This document shows, piece by piece, positions 33,853 to 44,357 of a stretch of 64,000 nt of DNA. Position numbers and translations under genes: made by a program. The stretch is from Scilla litardierei (taxonomy: Eukaryota > Streptophyta > Magnoliopsida > Asparagales > Asparagaceae), in contig CM061132.1 in the NCBI GenBank assembly GCA_030789695.1, forward strand, positions 149,056,597 to 149,120,596, given 5' to 3'. The notes below the pieces were generated by a model that saw only the letters and a program-made list of their open reading frames with translations, did not search any database and was not told the origin of the DNA. How positions within the stretch are numbered: position 1 is the stretch's first letter; the number at the start of each line of letters is the position of its first letter.

Positions 33853-34832
33853 CTATAACAAATAAGAAGTCAGAATGAGTGAGAAAATTCCATGTCAAAC
33901 AATCAAAAATCTATCCATCAGCCCTCTCAACTAGCCCTCTCAACTATAGCACGACACCATGTAAGTTCTTCCCATCCTCATCGTCTACATATTCCACTGT
34001 GAGTGGGTTCTGTTGTATAACATTGGAATCGTTCCTTGTTCAATAATCATGGTACTTAAATAATTTAAGCCAAAAAGCTTATTTTTTCAGCCAGTATTCG
34101 AGATTGTTCCATTGATTCATTCTTGCGCATGCACATGCCATATCCGTACAGTTCTTATTTTCACAACAATGATGGTGAGTTTGCCCCTTCAAATTCTTAT
34201 CCAGAAACTTTGGAGAGAATAGTTTGAAGCATTAGAAAAGGGTAAATAACGTAGAATGATGTACGAAATTGTATAGATTCACATAAAGAAGCATAATTGA
34301 GGAACATAAGGAAAGGCTGGAATATGGATTCCTCTGCCCAACTGCAATAAACTAGCCATGATTGGAGCGACGGTGGTAAGTTACGTGCAAATAATGATGT
34401 CTCAAAGCTAACAAGAGGTACCACTGACCACTTCTTTGGGCCCTGTCATGACGAGAGCAAAACACCCCGGAAAAATTCTGGTTTAGTTATTTTGGAAAGA
34501 TACTTTGGAATTGCTCAAATATTTTTTAATTTTATTTGCTTTTCCTGAAAAAGAAATTAGAATCATATCAAGCATTTATACAACTTCAAAGGATAGTGAA
34601 ATCTTGAAGCATATTCTTTGGGGTTAGATGCCATCTATCTTAAGATGAATGACTATGCAACACCAAGGGGTTCAACCCGAGGCTTGAAGCAATTAATAGA
34701 TGACTTGCAGCCTTTTCACTTGTTGTCTTGCTGCTTAAAACAAATGTTCTGCAACCATCAATGTGACATCTCCAAGTATGCTGCTCAAGACCCATAACAG
34801 GCAATTGCCATAGAAGAATCATCAATTGCAAA

Positions 34833-35035
34833 AGAATCATCACTGTGGCCACCTGAAGATGCATGACATATCATACTTCAGTTCCATGCATCTTCTCTGT
34901 TCGCCTTGTAACGCTGCCACCTTTGTTATCAAATCAAATTTCAGACTCAACATTGATAACAGTCCAGCAGGCACATGAATGATCATGCATTCATTAAAAT
35001 CTTTGGCCAAAAATAAGTTTCTTCTCCAACAAATA
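34833..35035 (+). repeat. Diverged ~190-bp direct repeat, copy 1
   Basis: Shared words with 35701-35887 are GCCACC.GAAGATGCA, GTAATCAA/GTTATCAAAT, CTTGATAA/CATTGATAACAGTCCAGC, ATGATCATGCATT and AAGTTTCTTCTC. The copies are old. No coding potential is seen. Confidence 0.7.
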
Positions 35036-35700
35036 AGGAGAAATAATGCGGGACAGCCTTTGCTGGTTGTTGCAGAACAAGTTATGAACAGTCTTATTTA
35101 TTTTTTACTTTTCAATTTTTAAATCCTTTTATATTTATTTTATTTGAATCATTTTTATATTTATCTTAAGTCATTTAAATTTTCTTTTGAGAAGTCTTTT
35201 ATTTTTATTTTATTCTAGCATTTGAGTCATGTTAGAACTCTCGGTATAAATCTGATAGAAGTTTGTTTCTTTAACTTAAACATGGGCATGTAAATGAATT
35301 TGTTTATTATGAAAAATTAAATAAAGAAAATAATTCTTGTAAGCTTGGTTTGCAATCTATTAAAATCTCTTGTGCATGCAGGATGAGTGGGTGAAAGGGC
35401 CGTCTGAACATGAGGATCGAAAGAATCTTCTACATACATGGTGTTGAAGTCGATTGTCAATTCGATCTCCAAGTTGAAAGGCACCAAACTCTGTCTTTAT
35501 ATTTTAGTATAGAAAAATCTAACTGATATCACTCTTCTGCGTCTGCATCCCCGACACCATTCAATGAGTCCAAAGCCATAGTGGGCAATCTACTAATTTG
35601 GAGTTCTCCATTCTCTCCCGTTGTGATCGAGTTTCTCGCAACAAGAGATTTGATTAGAACGGTGTATGAAAGTGAATAGTCTTGTAATATTACCTCAAAG

Positions 35701-35887
35701 AGTCATCAATGTTGCCACCAGAAGATGCAAAGTCTCATACTAAAATTCCCTCTATCTTATCTGCTTGCACTGTAATACCACCCTCTTTGTAATCAATTTG
35801 GGAGTCAACCTTGATAATAGTCCAGCTGACAGTCATGATCATGCATTATTTGAATCTTTGACAAACAACAAGTTTCTTCTCTAACAA
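35701..35887 (+). repeat. Diverged ~190-bp direct repeat, copy 2
   Basis: This is the second copy of the repeat at 34833-35035, about 670 bp downstream in the same orientation. Confidence 0.7.
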
Positions 35888-36476
35888 AGTTTTGAAGGCT
35901 CGGCTGAAGGGGAGCATCCGAGTATCCGGCAGTAAAGAAGTTTGAATGCAGAGCGTCGGATGAAGGGATATTCACAGCCAGCCGTCATTGCTGATTAAGT
36001 CTGGATCGTCGATCAGTGGAGGCAACACATCTGGTCCGTTATGAGAACATATAAGGTGGGGTGTTCACAACAGACTGAAGCTCTCTCCTTCGCTTCTTCC
36101 TCTAGATCCTAAAACATGCTGGCACCTCCAACCACCTGATGGGTTGTCGCAAAACCACCTCACCAAACTCCAGCAAGGCCAACCGAAAGACATTGGCCGT
36201 TAGTCGTTGAGAAGAGGTTGTTGAAGTCGCATCCTCAGCCCTTCTAATATGAGCAGGTGGGTTGGTATAACTCCTTGAATCAGGATATAAACTGATGGAG
36301 TTCGTAAGAAATGATCATAAAGAATACAGATCAATTTTGTAAAATTCTTCGGTAATAATTCAATTTTCACTGCTTGCTCAAATCTGTTCAATTTTATTTC
36401 CAAATTCCTTGACAATTGCTTGAGTAAACGCAGCAATGTCTCGCACGAGCAGCAGAGTTGAGACGGTGTCTCAAAA

Positions 36477-36861
36477 TTTGGTATCAGAATCAGCGGCGAG
36501 CCATGGGGATTGACGGTAAGAAGAAGTGGAAGCAAACACTGAGAGGCCATGTGAGGATTGGTCGCGGATAGTAGAGGCGGTGGCCAATTATCAAGGGGAA
36601 CAACTAGGGATTCAGGGAAAGCATTAGTTTGAAGTATAGAATTCTTTAGCTCTCCAAAATGTCAAAATTGCCAAATTAAATGAGAAGATGAGCTCTCAAT
36701 TTTCCACCCACAAATCAGAGCTGGACAGGAAAATGAACTAGCAGTTCAGCATCCTCAAGTCCCAAATCCAACAGTTGATCAACAAGGTTGAAGGGTTGCC
36801 GGTCGATTCTGAAGCCAGAATCCAGGAGCATGAGGAGAGCCTGGACAATGCAAGGAGGTCT
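36477..36861 (+). pseudogene. Ty3 primer site and gag coiled-coil start, fragment
   Basis: TTTGGTATCAGAATCAG near 36478 is a tRNA-Met-type primer site. About 175 bp later a frame reads NVKIAKLNEKMSSQFSTHKS, then after a stop QFSILKSQIQQLINKVEG and DSEARIQEHEESLDNARRS, a charged helix like the gag N-termini of A, B and P. It has no methionine start and contains a stop. It may be the 5' part of element L, whose RT resumes at 37396, with the intervening gag and protease replaced by other sequence. Confidence 0.5.
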
Positions 36862-37395
36862 TGTAATACCTTGTAATTTTCGTAATTATTTTAGGACATC
36901 TTTCCAAACTATTACAATATCTTAACAAAATGTCTTTTCAAAAAGATTTCCCTTTCTTTTTCTCTCTTTTCTTTCAAAACCCCAAGCCCAGCTGCAAGCC
37001 CATGGCCAAGCTCTCATTTTCCCTTTCTTTCTTTTCCATTCTTCCCCAAACCATGGCCCAGCATACCCAAGGCCAGCCCATGCTATACTCTTCTTCTTTT
37101 TTTCCTTTTTCCTTCCTCTGTCGAGCCCATAAAACCAAGCGACCCAAACTCATCATCTTAAAGACACCCCCGGCAAATTACCCACTCCCCCCACTCTCTG
37201 TCAATCAAGACCCTCGCCCGAGCCCTCTATCTTCTATCAAGCCTTCTCGCGGGCAAACCCTCGCCGACCCGTTCCTTCATTCGATCGACCCGATCCCTCG
37301 ATCATCTTCTCTCTCTCTCTCACAATCTTTTCCTTCGACGAGAAAAAAGCCCTCGAGGCCTGACTGCCCGATCTTCATTCGATCGATGGAGGTTA
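36862..37395 (+). other. Pyrimidine-rich stretch, possible LTR fragment
   Basis: It begins TGTAATACCTTGTAATTTTC, a plausible LTR start, and becomes C/T-rich with TCTCTCTC runs and GATCGA words. The 161-codon ORF at 36930-37415 runs into the RT fragment by chance and shows no domain. It may be an inserted, truncated LTR of the TGTAA type. Confidence 0.3.
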
Positions 37396-38165
37396 GTGTT
37401 GGTATTCTTCGCTAATATTTTGATGTACAACCAAACTATTGAGGAGCACATGGAACATTTAGATGTAGTTTTGCAGGAGCTACAGAATCATCAGATGTAT
37501 ACTTATATAAAGAAATGCTTGTTTGCACATACGCAAGTGGAGTACCTTTGGCATGTTGTCTCGGCAAAGGGGGTCACAGCTGATAGATCCAAGATAGCAG
37601 CAATGATAAATTATCCACATCCAATGATACTAAAGGAGCTACGAGAATTTTTGGGTCTCACAGGTATTACATGAAGTTTGTCAAATGGTACAGTACGATT
37701 TCTTGGGCATTGACAGGTAGATGAAGAAAGACAACTTACATTGAGGGGAAGAGGTGACCCAGGCTGTGAATCATTGAAGTGAGCCATGACCAGCATTTTG
37801 GTGTAAGCCTTACCTGATTTCAGCTGACCCTTCGTTGTACAGACAAATGCTTCGGGGTATGGTCTAGGGCCGGTATTAATACAGACCTGCGGTCAGTTAC
37901 TTATCTTAACCAGATGTTGAATGCAAATGTTCGGCTTAAGTCAATCTATGGGTGTGAGCTTATGGTGATCATCTTGGCAGTGCAGAAATAAAGGACATAC
38001 ATGTTGAGTCGGCTCTTCATTATTTGGACGGACCCAGAAGTCTCAAGGTTTTACTAGAGCAGCGTACGGAGACAGAGAAACATCAGTTTCAGCTTTTCAA
38101 GTTGCAGGGATATGACTTTGAGATTTAGTACAAATGAGGATCAGAAATAAAGCGACCGACGCTCT
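37396..38165 (+). pseudogene. Ty3 reverse transcriptase C-half and RNase H, broken
   Basis: The open frame to 37674 reads MLVFFANILMYNQTIEEHME and ends KELREFLGLTGIT, the RT palm/thumb (family: [18 protein letters not shown]...ELRGFLGLTGYY). The catalytic Asp-Asp has become Ala-Asn. Downstream in shifted frames come INTDLRSVTYLNQML, KSIYGCELMVIILAVQ and LFKLQGYDFEI, the RNase H segments. No active enzyme is possible. Confidence 0.75.
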
Positions 38166-38380
38166 CTAAAAGGGGTAAGGATTCTTAGTTGACAGCTTTG
38201 TTTGTTCATGCAATGCTTGATTAGGAACCCTTGTTACGGGAGATTGAGGCAACCGAGGGCTTAGCGAAGATTCGATCTGCAATACTGAAAGGTTCGACAG
38301 AGTACCCACGCTACTTATTGGACATGTATCGATTGTTATATGGACGACTCGTATTGCCATGAACATTTATCCATATTTTA

Positions 38381-39250
38381 ATGTTACTATTGGAGTTCCA
38401 TAAGAGTGCTATTGGGAGGACACTCCACATTCCTCAAGTCATACCGTCGCTGGCAACAGAGTTGTGTTGGGTAAGGATGAAGAAGGATGTGGTAGATATG
38501 GTTACTAATTGTAATGCCTGCCAGCATCACAAGTATATGATGATGGTACCTGGGGGGCTACTACAGCTGTTGTCTTTTGTCAAATCAGGTCTGAGAGGTG
38601 GTCACGATGGATTTCATAGAAGTGTTGCCTCGATCGAAAAATTCTTTATCAATTTTGTTATGGTGGACTGCCTCAGTAAATAAGTAAATATGTACATTTG
38701 TGGCCCTTCAACACCCCTAAACTGTTATGACTATAACAGCTACTTTATACGGATGGTGGTATGCTTGCACTGGATTCCATAATCTATCGTGTCTGATCGC
38801 GATTGCGTCTTCTTGAGCCATTTTAGAGGGCGTTGTTCAGGATATATGGGACGGTCCTGAAACGTAGAATTGCATATCACCCCTAAATAGAAGACCGGAC
38901 GAAAGGAGTGAATAAGAGCAAAGAGACATACTTGCAGTGTTTCGTATCTGAGACACCGAAACAATAGACGAAAAGGTTGGCATGTGCTAAATGTTGGTAC
39001 AACACTTCATCACACTGTGTCTCAGACTACCCATTACAAAATATTATATGGACGAGACCCTCTGTATTTGCTACATTATAGCCACAATTTCATACCAATG
39101 TCACAGGTTGAGCAGTACTTGGAAGAGATGGATATGGTATTGCGGAAGCTAAACCGGCATTTGGCGAGAACACATGCAGATGGACATAGGATGGAGGAGT
39201 AGTTTTCATTTGGAGACCAGGTAATACTAAAACTTCGGCCCTTTCGTCAA
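38381..39250 (+). pseudogene. Ty3 integrase, broken, cut by an hAT-like insertion
   Basis: 38381-38683 reads LLLEFHKSAIGRTL, then VTNCNACQHHKYMMMVPGGL, the HHCC zinc finger, followed by a MDFIE-like core entry in a shifted frame and VMVDCLSK. 38984-39202 reads TSH-like through KILYGRDPLYLLHYSH to EMDMVLRKLNRHLARTHAD, the region after the catalytic core. The first Asp is lost and several stops are present. The last codons before 39258 (QVILKLRPFRQRS) resume after 40565 (LAHIRNEKLMP). Confidence 0.75.
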
Positions 39251-39257
39251 AGGTCTC

Positions 39258-40557
39258 CAAGGTTTTAAACATCGGATATCGATATCGTATCATATGACTA
39301 TTTTTTTATATGTTATCAGGGGATAAATCGAGGATACAAGTCAATATCAGGTTGCTCATATAGACAGTACAGATATATAAGTATAGTGTCATAAATATCC
39401 ATGTTTATTCATATTCCAAAATAACATTAATAGGATAACATAAAATTACGATAAATGCATTCAGTAACCGCTTTCACTAACAAACTCAAACGAACTAGTA
39501 TGTAATACTACAAAACTATAAATAAACAAAATAATCTAACTAAAAATAATGCATGAATGGAAAATGAATTAAAATATTGCCAGAAAGAGTGACTTATCGT
39601 TCATTATGTAACAAGCTCATTCGTACGCACACGTCTCTTGGATAAATGTTTCAGCATATTTCTCATCAGATAAAGAACTATCTAAAGACGATGACTCTGA
39701 GATCCATGAATCAAAACCTAAAGCTTCATCAAGCATTTGCTCCTTCACCTTCCTTGATTATGATGCGATGACTTTTTCTTTCTTTGAAGTCTTTAATATT
39801 TTACTAGCTCTTGGCATTAGATTAGCACACATCACTTCTTCATCTGAAGAAAAGGCATCGGGTGCAAGAAAAAAATCCAAAAAAAGGTTTAAATTTTCCC
39901 TTTAAATCAAAGAAAAATCACAAAAATCTATTAAAATGTAGAATTCATAACAAAAATAATAAAAACTTACCTTTCTTGTAGATTTACCTCCAATTTTCCT
40001 TGGATTTTGACAAAAATAAAACCCTAGAATATCGACATTCGAGGAGAGAGCGATGAGGGCGACAACAACGAGAAAGAGCGACGAGAGCAAAGGTGTTTCT
40101 ATGTTTTAATTAAACAAGTTGAAATTCCTTGCTAATACACCAAAACTCTAGATTTGTGATAAATGGTTAAGGAAATATTTTTATATTCTAACATGTCACA
40201 TCAGGTTGATGGCCTTATTATGGGCCAAAAGCTGGACCACATCTTTTTTTATTATGTGTCTAGTGGGATTCGAACCTGGGGTGCTCTGATACCAAGGTGA
40301 TATTACTTGTCAATACACCAAAACTCTAGAATTGTGACGATGGTTAAGGAAATATTTTTATATTCTAACAAGGTTTAAAAACATTTCCATACCCGCTTGG
40401 AGAAGTAATTACCCATATCTATCAATATCGGCCCGATATTTATCCGTCTGATAAATCCCAACATATGGATTTTTTTCTTTACCGCAAAAGACCGCAGGAT
40501 CTGACACCGATATATCGGCTGATAAATTGACCATATCAATCGATATTTAGAATGTTG
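39258..40557. mobile_element. hAT-like non-autonomous element 5 (1.3 kb) in element L
   Basis: Its ends are CAAGGTTTTAAACATCGG and, inward on the minus strand, CAACATTCTAAATATCG. Flanks are AAGGTCTC (39250-39257) and GAGGTCTT (40558-40565), an 8-bp duplication with two mismatches. Subterminal sequences carry GATATCGATATCG/ATATCGGCCGATAT motifs, a divergent version of the TCGGTATCGG ends of the other four copies. Removing it rejoins integrase coding sequence. The interior has no transposase and carries a SINE-like stretch. Confidence 0.75.
40129..40370 (-). repeat. SINE-like tRNA-derived stretch between ~65-bp direct repeats
   Basis: On the minus strand TTGGTATCAGAGCACC is followed by CCAGGTTCGAATCCCAC (40266-40298), resembling a Pol III box B (GGTTCGAATCC) with an upstream A-box-like word. 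Nearly identical 65-bp direct repeats (40129-40198 and 40306-40370, with ACACCAAAACTCTAGA and GGTTAAGGAAATATTTTTAT) flank it. A SINE or a rearranged SINE dimer is my best reading. Confidence 0.4.
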
Positions 40558-40560
40558 GAG

Positions 40561-40960
40561 GTCTTTGGCTCACATAAGGAATGAGAAGTTAATGCCATGA
40601 TATTTTAGACCTTACGAGGCCGAGCCAAGGATTGAAAATGTGGCCTATCACTTGAAGTTATTGTCGACATCTGAATACATCTAGTCTTCCATGTCTCACA
40701 GCTTCGGCAAGCAATTGGGGATCACACACATTCACCATCTTTACCATCGACTCTGACTGATGATATGGAAGTGATCCTTGAACCATCTAAATTGAATGGA
40801 GTGCGCTAAGAAAGAGGAGGTACAAAAGAAGTTCTAATCCAAGGGAAGGACCTTTTGAATATGAAGTGACGTGGGTGTGATTTAGTGGCAATTTTCAGAT
40901 TTGGAGCAATATAGTGGCAATTTCCAGATTTTCACCTTGAGGACAAAGTGTATCATTGGA
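40561..40960 (+). pseudogene. Ty3 pol C-terminus (chromodomain-like tail), broken
   Basis: The frame fragments read FRPYEAEPRIENVAYHLKLL, SMSHSFGKQLG, LMIWK-SLNH and FSDLEQYSGNFQIFTLRTK, matching the tail of plant Ty3 pol (FGPYEVxxRIGxVAYxLxLP, FHVSQLRxAVG, WExxxxIxxxFPxFHLEDK). The tail targets integration in intact relatives. Stops interrupt it. Confidence 0.65.
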
Positions 40961-40967
40961 GGGATAA

Positions 40968-41260
40968 TGATAAGTCGATAATCATGTACGTGTGATGGCA
41001 GTATAAAGCAAGACAAGGAGCGGTGACAGCACAAAAGCCTAGGGAGGGGTATTTTTGTAATTTCAGTTTCGGAAGGATTTTGTTATTAATAAGAGGACAT
41101 GTTATTAGTTATCTTATGTTGAATATTGTGAGAATTTAGTATTCCATTAAATTATCGAAAGAGTTAGCATTCCTCTCGAATTGGAGACGATATCTTGATA
41201 GTTTCCTTTATTATCAATAAAATCTCACCTTTTGCCCTAATTCTTTCCCAAACCCTATCA
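40968..41260 (+). repeat. 3' LTR of element L
   Basis: TGATAAGTCG...AAACCCTATCA, 293 bp, directly after a purine-rich tract. An AATAAAATC block precedes the end, as in the other short LTRs. No 5' LTR was found in the window. Confidence 0.7.
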
Positions 41261-41716
41261 AACTTTTCATGTCAGCAACACTCGTGCAGTCAATATTAAG
41301 CTTAATTATGTTAAGATTAACTACTGATTCCTATAACCTTGGCACTTCATGCCCTGATCTAGTTCCTGGATCATAATCTTCAATGCATGGTCAAAACCAA
41401 TCTCAGGTTGATCTTAAGCTACTTCATCTTTAATGAATTTTTTTGAAACCTTTTGAGTCAAAATCGTCCACCAAATAATCAAGTCCACACTCGGATTGCT
41501 CTTAAGCATCATGACTCAAAAAAGATTTGCACCAAGACAGACTTCCACATTCTTGCTCATTCCTTCTATAGTGCTAAAAAGACCACCTGACACGCTTGCT
41601 TAGTCAATTGTTCATGAAATATCATTCTCAACAGATAAAAGACTCCTCTCTCCTCCTCTCAACCATCAACCGTCAACAATAAAAGGCTCTAGGGAACCAA
41701 GTTGAGAGATAATCTT
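41261..41716. other. No gene recognised
   Basis: Sequence between the element L LTR and the LINE tail, with no domain or repeat that I can name. Confidence 0.4.
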
Positions 41717-42200
41717 CTTCTTCATCTCAGCCTTTATCCCAAAGTATCGGGGTCAATTTTATAGACTCAATAGAAGAATGCCGGATTGTGATCACGTCGG
41801 GTTATTATATCTGATATTTGTTTTGCACACTTACAATCTAAAGATTTTTTTCCGTCAAACCAAGATCTTTTATATCTATTCTTATCACTGTCATCCATTT
41901 CTTCTTTGGTCTACATCTCTTTTTCTTGATCTCAATATTCATATATTCTGTCTTTCTAACCGATGCAACAATAACTCTTCGGTGTATATGATAAACCATT
42001 TCAAGCGGTGTTCTTTTATCTTATCTTCTATAGGGATCACACCTATCTTTATTCGGATATCCTCATTTCTTATCTTATTTTTTCTAATAATTACATGCAT
42101 CCATTGTAACATTTGCATCTCTATCATATCCAAACTCTCTTCATATTTCTTGATGATAGCCTAAAATTCTATACCATATAAAAGCTGGTCTAATCAAGTT
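41717..42200 (-). pseudogene. RTE-type LINE, 3' end of reverse transcriptase and tail
   Basis: The minus strand reads MIEMQMLQWMHVIIRKNKIR, then NEDIRIKIGVIPIEDKIKEH and RLKWF, the conserved end of plant RTE-like LINE polyproteins (EMRMLRWMxGxTRxDxIRNExI...V.PIxxKMxExRLRWFGH). A later frame gives RPKKKWMTVIRIDIKDLGLT (RPKxxWxxxVxxDLKxLxL). It ends in GACCCCGATACTTTGGGAT-like 3' UTR and a GATGAAGAAGAAGATT simple tail at 41717. The 5' end is truncated, as is usual for LINEs. Confidence 0.75.
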
Positions 42201-43180
42201 AAAAAATATTTAAAGGATGAAAAATTTATGGATGCAAATTTCTACTTAGTTAATGATGGGGATCCAATTGCACATGATTCCAAACTTAGATTATTTTTTA
42301 TTTTTATTTGATTTTTAGTTTCACGTGTTGTGCACATGATTTATTAATTTTTAGAACATTCGTTTATTTTTAGTTGATTTTTAAGCTGCAAGTGTTGTTC
42401 ACATAGCTATGCTTACAAATATGAATGTATAGAAAGTAGAAACTTTTATGATTAGTTAATGAATACGAAGATTTGTTCAATTCTTGATTGGTTCATGAAG
42501 AGCTCAAGTTTCTTGAGAAAACTCTTTTTCGGGCAAGCTTAACAGAGGTGCATGGATGTGAGGTCCAAATTTATCCTTTATTTATCAAAAACCTAATTTT
42601 CTATCTCCAAATCACTAGGCTCCTTCCCAAATTCCCTGATTTCCACCACTACAAAACCCAAGGTCATAGAATATAAACCAAGATCTACACTCCTGCATTA
42701 GTTACGAAGCCAAGTTTATATTAAAATAGATTAAATGATGCAAGATTGCAATGCATAAAAGAATTGAGTATGTTGTTGTCGACGGGCTAAAGCTACAAGA
42801 GATTCATACGTCGCCAAAAGAGATTCATATGTCACCAAATGTTACGCATATGCGGACAATGTTATCAAACATTCAGCTAAATTGTTGTCTTTGACAATCC
42901 AAAACGTGTTCAACCTTGCTTTCGAGGATCTTTTGGATGTATGTGTACTGACAAACCTACCATCATGATCCAGAAAATAATCATACTGCGAGTCATAGGC
43001 ATGTCGAGGTGAATGGATTAACAAGTAAACAAGACCATTTTAACCTTCTTCACATGATATCACGATTCCAGAACAAAGAAAGATGTCAATGGTATTTACA
43101 AGAATATATACTCAAGAGAATATTATACAAAAAGTGAGAGTGGGCAAAGTTTCACAATGTGAACAGTTCCGGTAAGGAGG
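42201..43180. other. Unassigned AT-rich stretch
   Basis: It has short ORFs only. A minus reading at 42842-43024 (LIHSPRHAYDSQYDYFLDH) shows no domain I recognise. It borders the target duplication GGAGG of element C/D. Confidence 0.4.
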
Positions 43181-43350
43181 TGATACGATCTTCAAGGGAC
43201 ATCAGAATAAAAAGAAAATTTTTATGATAGAAAAAAGGAAAGTTGGTATTTTTATAGAACAGAAGTGGGAATACAATAGATAATTGACCCCCTTTAGGAG
43301 ATGAGGCCGCTCTCCAAGCTTTATCTTTGAGACTAAAGCCTAAATCTTCG
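43181..43350 (-). repeat. 3' LTR of element C/D, terminal half
   Basis: Its start (TGATACGATCTTC on plus) matches 54517. The match runs through CTAAAGCCTAAATCT and breaks at about 43350, where element B begins. Confidence 0.8.
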
Positions 43351-43355
43351 ATCCA

Positions 43356-43437
43356 CGTGTATCAGATGCGCCGCAGGGGAAAGCGCAGGCATCAAAGGGG
43401 CCGCACGCATCAAGGGGGCCGGACCATGCATAGGGGC
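43356..43437 (+). repeat. Inverted repeat at the left edge of element B
   Basis: GTGTATCAGATGCGCCGCAG and the following 60 bp match the reverse complement of 46036-46119 with few changes, including GGGGCCGCACGCATCAAGGG and GGCCGGACCATGCAT. The right copy is the outer end of the B LTR. The left copy is the same sequence in opposite orientation. Confidence 0.8.
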
Positions 43438-43554
43438 GGTTTCGTGCTCCTGAAAACTCCCAAGGTCAAATCCATCGTCGAAACCACGTGTCGGGTCCTC
43501 CAAATGGGGTTGAAACTCACCAAACCGATGCATGTCCTCCTGTTGTGCACCCCA
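43438..43554 (-). pseudogene. Gag core entry fragment of element B
   Basis: The minus reading has EDMHRFGEFQPHLEDPTRGF and DDGFDLGSFQEHE, an acidic aromatic linker comparable to the FSGDYFDPPEW segment of element P upstream of the gag core. It ends at the inverted repeat, so the core itself is lost. Confidence 0.5.
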
Positions 43555-43800
43555 CCCCCCACGGGGGGTCGTTTCTAGTCGGCGGGGCCCCAGCGGCCAT
43601 GAGGAGGGGCCACTGGGCCTGGCCGAAACTGTTTGGGGCCCAGCGGCCCTGTCACTGGTCGACGGGGCCCGTTGGGGCCCTGGGGGCCTTCGCCGGCTCC
43701 GGCTTGGGGGGTGTGCTACCCCCCGCCTAAATTCCTGGGGGCCGCGGGGCCTGGGAAGGAACCTGCGGCCCCCAAAACCTTGGCGCGTCATGGGGGACGG
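43555..43800. repeat. GC-rich block inside gag of element B
   Basis: Runs such as GGGGCCCAGCGGCC, GGGGCCCGTTGGGGCCCTGG and GGGGGCCGCGGGGCC form many possible hairpins. It lies just after a DYREAVRRKVEKARRG reading (minus), the same site as in D and P. Its sequence differs from the blocks in A, D and P. Confidence 0.8.
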
Positions 43801-43868
43801 CTAGGGCCGCCGTCGCCTCTCCTTGCTTTCTCCACTTTTCGGCGCACCGCTTCTCGATAATCCTCCTT

Positions 43869-44198
43869 TCATGACCCTCCACCTTCCTCCTCGTCATATT
43901 CCTCCTCTTCGTGGACGGATTCCGCATCAATTTTCTCCCTTTTCTCCTTAGCATTGTCCAAAGGTGGTACCTTTGTCACTGCCTTAGGGTTTCCGTCACC
44001 TCCTTTTAGATGCGTCGAGATCTCCCCAAGTTGGAAGATGATCTTTTCTAAGACTTCGCCATGTTCCTTCAATTGTCCACTATGATCCGCTAAGGTTGTC
44101 TTCACACTCGCTACCTCGCCCTTGAGGCCATCGATCTCACCCGTCAATTTTTCCTCTACCGCATCGATCCGATCTTTGGATCTCGTAGCCGCCGTCAT
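43869..44198 (-). pseudogene. Ty3 gag N-terminus (element B, inner copy)
   Basis: Start codon at 44198, 13 bp after the primer site (44208-44220). The 109 codons open with MTAATRSKDRIDAVEEKLTG, then a regular charged helix (EVASVKTTLADHSGQLKEH, EVLEKIIFQLGEISTHLK), and end in an acidic tail HEEEEYDEEEGGGS. The heptad pattern fits the family's N-terminal coiled coil. The stop at 43869 is followed in another frame by KEDYREAVRRK, so a shift separates it from the rest of gag. The copy at 45560-45727 is identical over its first 55 or so codons. Confidence 0.75.
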
Positions 44199-44207
44199 GG
44201 ATCGACG

Positions 44208-44220
44208 TGCTCGGATACCA
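44208..44220 (-). other. Primer binding site, inner copy (element B)
   Basis: The minus strand reads TGGTATCCGAGCA, 3 bp from the LTR end at 44224. The same site occurs at 45737-45749. Confidence 0.7.
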
Positions 44221-44357
44221 AAATGATAGGAACTCAACGAAACTAAAATTTATTGGAATAAAACTGAATTTTTACTAGATAATTAGGCTACAAATAAGAG
44301 GTAATCTTCTCTCCCAAGACGCCAATTGATAAGGGACGTCTGCACCTTCCCTGATGA

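Larger units (their letters stand above)
33853..36476. other. Non-TE-looking stretch, no gene recognised
   Basis: It is AT-rich, with only short ORFs lacking known domains. It may be intron or upstream sequence of the RXW8-like gene. It holds a diverged direct repeat (34833-35035 and 35701-35887). 36100-36476 may be LTR or leader sequence of a Ty3 element whose primer site begins near 36480. Confidence 0.4.
37396..41260 (+). mobile_element. Element L: decayed Ty3 retrotransposon, pol to 3' LTR
   Basis: RT, RNase H, integrase and pol tail follow in Ty3 order on the plus strand and end at a purine tract (TTGGAGGGATAA) and a 293-bp LTR (40968-41260, TGATAA...CTATCA). A 1.3-kb hAT-like element (39258-40557) interrupts the integrase C-terminal region. 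Gag and protease are missing or reduced to the fragment at 36477. The coding sequence is full of stops. It is the same broad family as A and C/D. Confidence 0.75.

Noticed and set aside
36930..37415. 161-codon ORF on the plus strand
   Set aside because: It is pyrimidine-rich low-complexity sequence that runs by chance into the RT fragment, with no domain or suitable context.
40262..40300. A functional tRNA gene on the minus strand
   Set aside because: Only a box-B-like word and a tRNA-end-like word are present, with no room for anticodon and D arms.
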